NCBI GenBank assembly: GCA_016714085.1
Contig: JADJNW010000038.1
Coordinates: 1-20,081 of the forward strand
Source: Saprospiraceae bacterium
GTDB taxonomy: Bacteria > Bacteroidota > Bacteroidia > Chitinophagales > Saprospiraceae
Direction of reading: 5' to 3'
Length of the DNA: 20,081 nucleotides
Part shown: in pieces, positions 16,951 to 20,081 of the stretch
Layout: every line of letters begins with the position of its first letter
Numbering within the stretch: position 1 is the stretch's first letter
The notes under the pieces: generated by a model
Seen by the model: the letters and a program-made list of their open reading frames with translations, nothing else
Told to the model about the DNA's origin: nothing
The model's database searches: none
Program-made: the position numbers and the translations under genes

Positions 16951-17671
16951 ATGCTCCATTTCTTCCGCAACATCCGCCGCCGCCTGCTCCAGTCGGGCAA
17001 AGTTAAAAACCATACTCTATGCCATTGGTGAAATTCTGCTGGTGATGATCGGAATTCTTCTGGCATTGCAAGTAAATAATGCTAATGAAAGGCGGAAAGA
17101 CTCAAAACAAGAGAAAATATATTTGAATAGACTTGTATCCGAACTTAAGACCGATAGTTTGATCTTTTCTAAAGAAATAGAAATAAATGTAAATCGCAAC
17201 TCTATCATCAAAAGCTTTTCTGATGCCTTAAATAATAAACCTTCTGATGATTCCTTTTGATACAATCCATTCACGATTATTTGAAGACCAGCTGGCTCTT
17301 GCCTCATTTTTCGCCTTCCACTTCGACTTTTGACGATCTTTCAAGCACAGGCAAATTAAGTATCATTACAAACACGAATTTACGAGAACGTATAGTCCAA
17401 ACATTATGCATCCTATAATGATTTAAATCTTGCCCTTTGTGAGTAACCGCGAATGGCTATCCCCTGTTGATGTAAAATTCACAACAGAAACAGATGTTTT
17501 AAAATTCGACGTGAAAACTTCATTTCTATTTAGTAATCAATCAAATCATAACTTGGCTCAAGAGCTAAGAAATGAAAAGAGGTTTATCTGAGAAATGCTG
17601 CAAATCATTATTGGGTCAATGATTATTCGATTGAAGCTCTAACCAAAATGGTGGAACAAACTTCTTTTTAA
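16951..17671 (+). pseudogene. DUF6090 family protein, copy E (heavily frameshifted)
   Basis: Starts MLHFFRNIRRRLLQSG. An A5 run at 17005-17009 (A4 expected) shifts the frame; corrected, the helix reads YAIGEILLVMIGILLALQVN and continues NANERRKDSKQEKIYLNRL to a stop at 17260. Beyond it the protein can still be followed by changing frame: DTIHSRLFEDQLALASFFAF, then STFDDLSSTGKLSIITNTNL (the DUF6090 'L.SSGKL.I' motif), LVSNREWLSPVDVKF, TETDVLKFD, NLAQELRNEKRFI, and RNAANHYWVNDYSIEALTKM to a TAA at 17669-17671. I count at least six single-base shifts. Repaired length is about 240 residues. The helix carries NNAN where other copies have NNWN. Function unknown. Confidence 0.7.
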
Positions 17672-17718
17672 TGAAAGAAATAATAATGATCTTGATAAAC
17701 GTTAAATAATGAAAACCC

Positions 17719-17760
17719 ATGCTCCGTTTCTTCCGAACTCCGCCTCGCCGGCAGGCGGTA
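17719..17760 (+). pseudogene. DUF6090 5' remnant, copy F, interrupted by a palindrome
   Basis: ATGCTCCGTTTCTTCCG reads MLRFFR and matches copy A exactly over 17 bases. A GC-rich palindrome then intervenes, after which TATCCGCC resumes the family DNA sequence for a few bases before similarity ends. It lies 47 bases after the copy E stop, where the next array gene would start, as copy D does after copy C. Confidence 0.6.
17740..17758. repeat. GC-rich REP-like palindrome
   Basis: CCGCCT (17740-17745) and AGGCGG (17753-17758) flank CGCCGGC, itself containing the palindrome GCCGGC. Base composition differs sharply from the AT-rich surroundings. It sits inside the conserved first codons of copy F, between TTCCG and TATCCGCC, sequences that are nearly adjacent in the other copies. 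This suggests insertion of a small palindromic element. Confidence 0.6.
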
Positions 17761-17795
17761 TATCCGCCCTTGATTTTCTTTATTATATCAATATA

Positions 17796-17835
17796 AAAGC
17801 CCCTTGTATTAAATACAAAGGCTTTCGTCTTTTTT
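17796..17835. terminator. Intrinsic terminator, probably bidirectional
   Basis: AAAGCC and GGCTTT form the base of a hairpin continued by TTGTAT/ATACAA above one imperfect position. The hairpin is followed on the plus strand by CGTCTTTTTT. It lies between the DUF6090 remnant (plus) and the end of the minus-strand lipoprotein gene at 17868; on that strand it is followed by TTTTATATTG. Confidence 0.65.
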
Positions 17836-17867
17836 ACATAGCCTGTTCACGTTTTATGGTGCAGCCG

Positions 17868-18637
17868 TTAGAATAATGGCGCTGGAGCGGAAGCAGGCGG
17901 TGTTCCATCGTATGGCTCGGAGGAGGACTTGGGTACGGGTGCGTTTGAAAAGAGTGCAAGATTAGCATTAGCGATCGCATTAGCGTCTTTGATGCGAATG
18001 GTCACTCTTGGCAAAGACCCGGTTGATCCATCGGTTCTTTCTTTTACATCTATTACTTCAAAGGCTACGATTCCGAGGTTCGCACCTTGTAAATTGCCGA
18101 GTAATGGCGAGTAATTAATACTGATATCGCTATCATACACGACCGCAAGGATGGTTTTTCCGATCAGCATTTTGAGTCCTGTTGCGCGTAGCGGTGTTAC
18201 ATCGGGTATCTTGTCCAATAAAACTTCCCGATCATCGTCAGGTACTTTTGCACCGAGCTGAGGCCCCGCTAATAGATAGTTTCGAGCGCCATTATCGGTT
18301 ACCCAGTGGTTTTCCAGCTTCCGGGAATGGTTTTAAGCGCGTGCCAGCCTTCGTCTCCTACTTCACCCGTGAAAAGATCGATGGTTTTTCCAATGTTTTC
18401 CTGAAAATAGCGGAGTGGTATACGCAAACCCAATTCTGCTAACTGGTCATTGACATCTGTTTCGGAGAAATTATTAGGCGGATTGCCATTATCAATGCTG
18501 TCTTCATCGATAATAAGGAATACAGCTTCGGTATCATCCGATGGATCCGAGTTTATCGGTTTCGCAAGCCGATACAAATGTCAATACGGTTGCTGCAATC
18601 GCAAATCGCAGCCAGGTCAGAAGCTGTGTTTCTTCAT
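17868..18637 (-). CDS. Lipoprotein of unknown family (frameshifted)
   Basis: The ATG at 18637 reads MKKHSF and then breaks; in the corrected frame it continues LTWLRFAIAATVLTFVSAC, a lipoprotein signal with lipobox VSAC. After a further shift near 18560 it continues DPSDDTEAVFLIIDEDSIDN, RIPLRYFQENIGKTIDLF and GEVGDEGWHALKTIPGSW. A shift near 18300 leads to WVTDNGARNYLLAGPQLG and VPDDDREVLLDKIPDVTPLR. The last part (LIGKTILAVVYDSDISINYS, GIVAFEVIDVKERTDG, LPRVTIRIKDA) runs uninterrupted from about 18302 to the stop at 17868 and ends in a Pro/Ala/Ser-rich tail. Open pieces are 18577-18299 and 18218-17868. Repaired length is about 256 residues. I do not recognise the family. A surface or periplasmic location is inferred from the lipobox. 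Confidence 0.7.
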
Positions 18638-18794
18638 AAGGTGTTTGTTTTATTTAAATTTGATTGGTTCATACAACAAGAAGTAGAATAGCTTTTCTTT
18701 TGAAGTCATCTTTTTGATCAAACAAAGAACGCTTCGTATAGTTGTTTTATTTCTAAAGAGATGTTAATACGGGCATAAGCGGTTTGTATAAATG

Positions 18795-18818
18795 CAATAG
18801 CCCTAAACGGGGCTATTG
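18795..18818. terminator. Strong hairpin CAATAGCCC/GGGCTATTG
   Basis: A perfect 9-bp stem with loop TAAACG. On the plus strand it is followed by ATATTTTATGC. It lies in the 18638-18916 gap, after the minus-strand SnoaL-like gene (end 18917) and before the lipoprotein gene (start 18637), as expected for a terminator of the SnoaL-like gene. Nothing else is recognised in that gap. Confidence 0.5.
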
Positions 18819-18916
18819 ATATTTTATGCATTCTTGTAGGTAGCCTTTTTAAATTCCTTCATTTTCGAGATTGAAATTTTGCTCTTAAAACTAAAACGAT
18901 TTTTCTCAAATGATAA

Positions 18917-19403
18917 TTATTTCGTTTTATTAAACATATACCGGGCAATCTTCCACTCATTGTTCACTTTTTCAAAACAAATAATTCTCTGTTTTCTTCG
19001 GGTATGGTTTCACCGTTTGCATGAATCAAAGTTGTTCCCTTTGAACTCGTGGTAGCAAATGCAAAATCTCCTTCAACCAAAATCTCATCAATAAAAAACT
19101 CAATATTTAATTGAATCTGAGAGAAAATGAATTCATACGATTTAAGTATGCCTTCTGAACCAATAGCTGATGGAGCCCTGACGGCATGAAAATTCCGTCT
19201 TTGGCATAAAGGCTTTGTGCAAGTTTTGCATCCGAAGTGTTGAGTGATTTTTGTATTCACCCAATAGCGATTCAATTTTTTCTTTTCTAATTTTACCATG
19301 ACATCTTTGTTTTGTGGTTGATTAATTGATGCTGTTGATTTTGATTTTGACTGCAAGAAACCACAAGAAAAATGGTTAGTGCAATCATCAATGATGGTTT
19401 CAT
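18917..19403 (-). CDS. SnoaL/NTF2-like lipoprotein (frameshifted)
   Basis: The ATG at 19403, preceded by ATTAAGG, reads MKPSLMIALTIFLVVSCSQN, a lipoprotein signal with lipobox VVSC. A shift leads to INQPQNKDVMVKLEKKK. In corrected frames it continues IESLLGEYKN, SLNTSDAKLAQSLYAKDGIF, MPSG and PSAIGSEGILKSYEFIF, then DEILVEGDFAFATTSSKG. At the plus-strand A4 18974-18977 (A5 expected) a last shift gives FEKVNNEWKIARYMFNKTK and a stop at 18917-18919. The pattern (helical start, YAKDGIFMPSG, G..I...Y, final EWKIARYMFN) is typical of SnoaL-like/DUF4440 NTF2-fold proteins. Repaired length is about 162 residues. Whether it is an enzyme or a binding protein is unknown. It lies 75 bases downstream of the Crp/Fnr-type regulator, probably co-transcribed. 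Confidence 0.78.
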
Positions 19404-19462
19404 CCTTAATGAATTTGATGATTAATTAATTACACCACAAAGATGAAGTGTTTTGATATCAC

Positions 19463-19477
19463 CTACCTATAAGGTAG
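19463..19477. promoter_or_regulatory. Short palindrome between the Crp/Fnr gene and the SnoaL-like gene
   Basis: CTACCT-ATA-AGGTAG is a perfect 6-bp inverted repeat just beyond the regulator's stop codon and about 60 bases before the lipoprotein start. It could be a regulator-binding site or a short transcript hairpin; the sequence does not decide. Confidence 0.25.
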
Positions 19478-19478
19478 A

Positions 19479-20076
19479 TTAAGAAAGAAACTTAATGTAG
19501 TTTAGGACTTTGTTAATCTTTCGAATAGTACTTAGAAATTCAGGAGTTACCCCGAGAAAGAGGCAATTTGGACGTTGGATATACGATTAAAGATTGGATA
19601 CCGCTCTATAAAATCTATATATCGCTCCTCTGCTGTTGAACTTATATTTTGTAAAACTCTCCTTTGAAAGCTAATCAATGCATTCTCTGTAAAGACCCTG
19701 AAAATTCGGTTGAACTTTGGAAAATCAACAAACATCTTTAATTGGTCTTCTTTCTTGATTTGGAGAATGACGGCGTTTTCAATCGCTTCAATATTCAATT
19801 TGCTTGGCTCTCCTGAATGAAAACTACCAATATCCCCAATCCACCAATTTTCAACCGCAAATTGCAAATTGTGTTCTTTTCCATTATCATCTACAAAATA
19901 CATTCTAAAACATCCCTCTACAACAAACGAGTTAAACTTAGACACATCCCCCTCTTGAAGTATATATTGTCTCCTTTGATTTTTCGTTCCTTAAATGCCT
20001 TTTCCAAATAGGATTTTTCCTTTTCGTCCAAGGGCAAAAGTTTTTCAAAATATGCTATTAACGGTTCAACTTTCAT
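19479..20076 (-). CDS. Crp/Fnr family transcriptional regulator (frameshifted)
   Basis: The ATG at 20076 reads MKVEPLIAYFEKLLPLDEKE. A shift near 19985 takes the text into RRQYILQEGDVSKFN, then NSFVVEGCFRMYFVDDNGKE, the cyclic-nucleotide-binding-like beta-barrel. The long helix (FTENALISFQRRVLQNISS) and TAEERYIDFIERYP lead to the helix-turn-helix. This is interrupted by a shift near 19557; the corrected frame reads IASFLGVTPEFLSTIRKINK, the recognition-helix motif of Bacteroidota Crp/Fnr regulators, and stops at 19479. Repaired length is about 198 residues, normal for the group. I see no Cys cluster for an iron-sulphur site, so it is not an oxygen sensor of the Fnr type; the effector is unknown. 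It may regulate the following lipoprotein gene. Confidence 0.85.
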
Positions 20077-20081
20077 TTTTA

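Noticed and set aside
9180..17760. Insertion sequence or prophage to explain the repeated DUF6090 starts
   Set aside because: No transposase, integrase, terminal inverted repeats or phage gene is visible between or around the copies.
19547..19945. Oxygen-sensing Fnr identity for the regulator
   Set aside because: The sequence lacks the N-terminal Cys cluster needed for an iron-sulphur centre, so only the Crp/Fnr superfamily is called.

Overview
The window looks like chromosomal DNA of a member of the Bacteroidota, possibly a Saprospiria-like lineage, though the order is a guess. The evidence is an AT-rich sequence, near absence of Shine-Dalgarno sites, promoter elements fitting the Bacteroidota -7 box TAnnTTTG, a Bacteroidota-style CcoI ATPase, an outer-membrane protein with a carboxypeptidase-regulatory-like N-terminus, and several DUF6090 proteins.

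Layout. 1-1655 (minus): start of a secreted propeller/HEAT-repeat dehydrogenase-like lipoprotein, running off the left edge. 1900-3920 (plus): outer-membrane protein, broken by frameshifts. 4027-4491 (plus): small membrane protein, convergent with ccoI (6902-4488, minus), the copper P-type ATPase for cbb3 oxidase assembly. ccoI is divergent from a small channel-like membrane protein (7126-7468, plus), followed by an intact pepT (7600-8847, plus). 8882-9055 is a degenerate 21-bp tandem repeat. 9180-11486 (plus) is a tandem array of three DUF6090 genes plus an orphan 5' fragment. On the minus strand, 16654-11607 carries a saccharopine-dehydrogenase-like oxidoreductase, a TolB-like/TPR signalling protein, an exported MetX-like alpha/beta hydrolase and a fatty-acid-hydroxylase-superfamily membrane enzyme. 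A second DUF6090 copy and another orphan fragment follow (16951-17760, plus). The right end (minus) holds an unrecognised lipoprotein, a SnoaL-like lipoprotein and a Crp/Fnr-type regulator.

The most unusual part is the DUF6090 family. It occurs as three tandem genes, a distant copy with a nearly identical 89-bp leader, and two copies reduced to the first dozen or fewer codons, one of them interrupted by a GC-rich palindrome. The GC-rich first ~35 bp behaves like a dispersed repeat.

A second global feature is the density of single-base frameshifts, many in homopolymers. When the frame is restored the protein reads on with recognisable family motifs. That favours consensus errors in the assembly over real decay, so I annotate most broken genes as whole genes and give the break points. 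pepT, the hydroxylase, the MetX-like hydrolase, the 4027 gene and DUF6090 copy C are intact.
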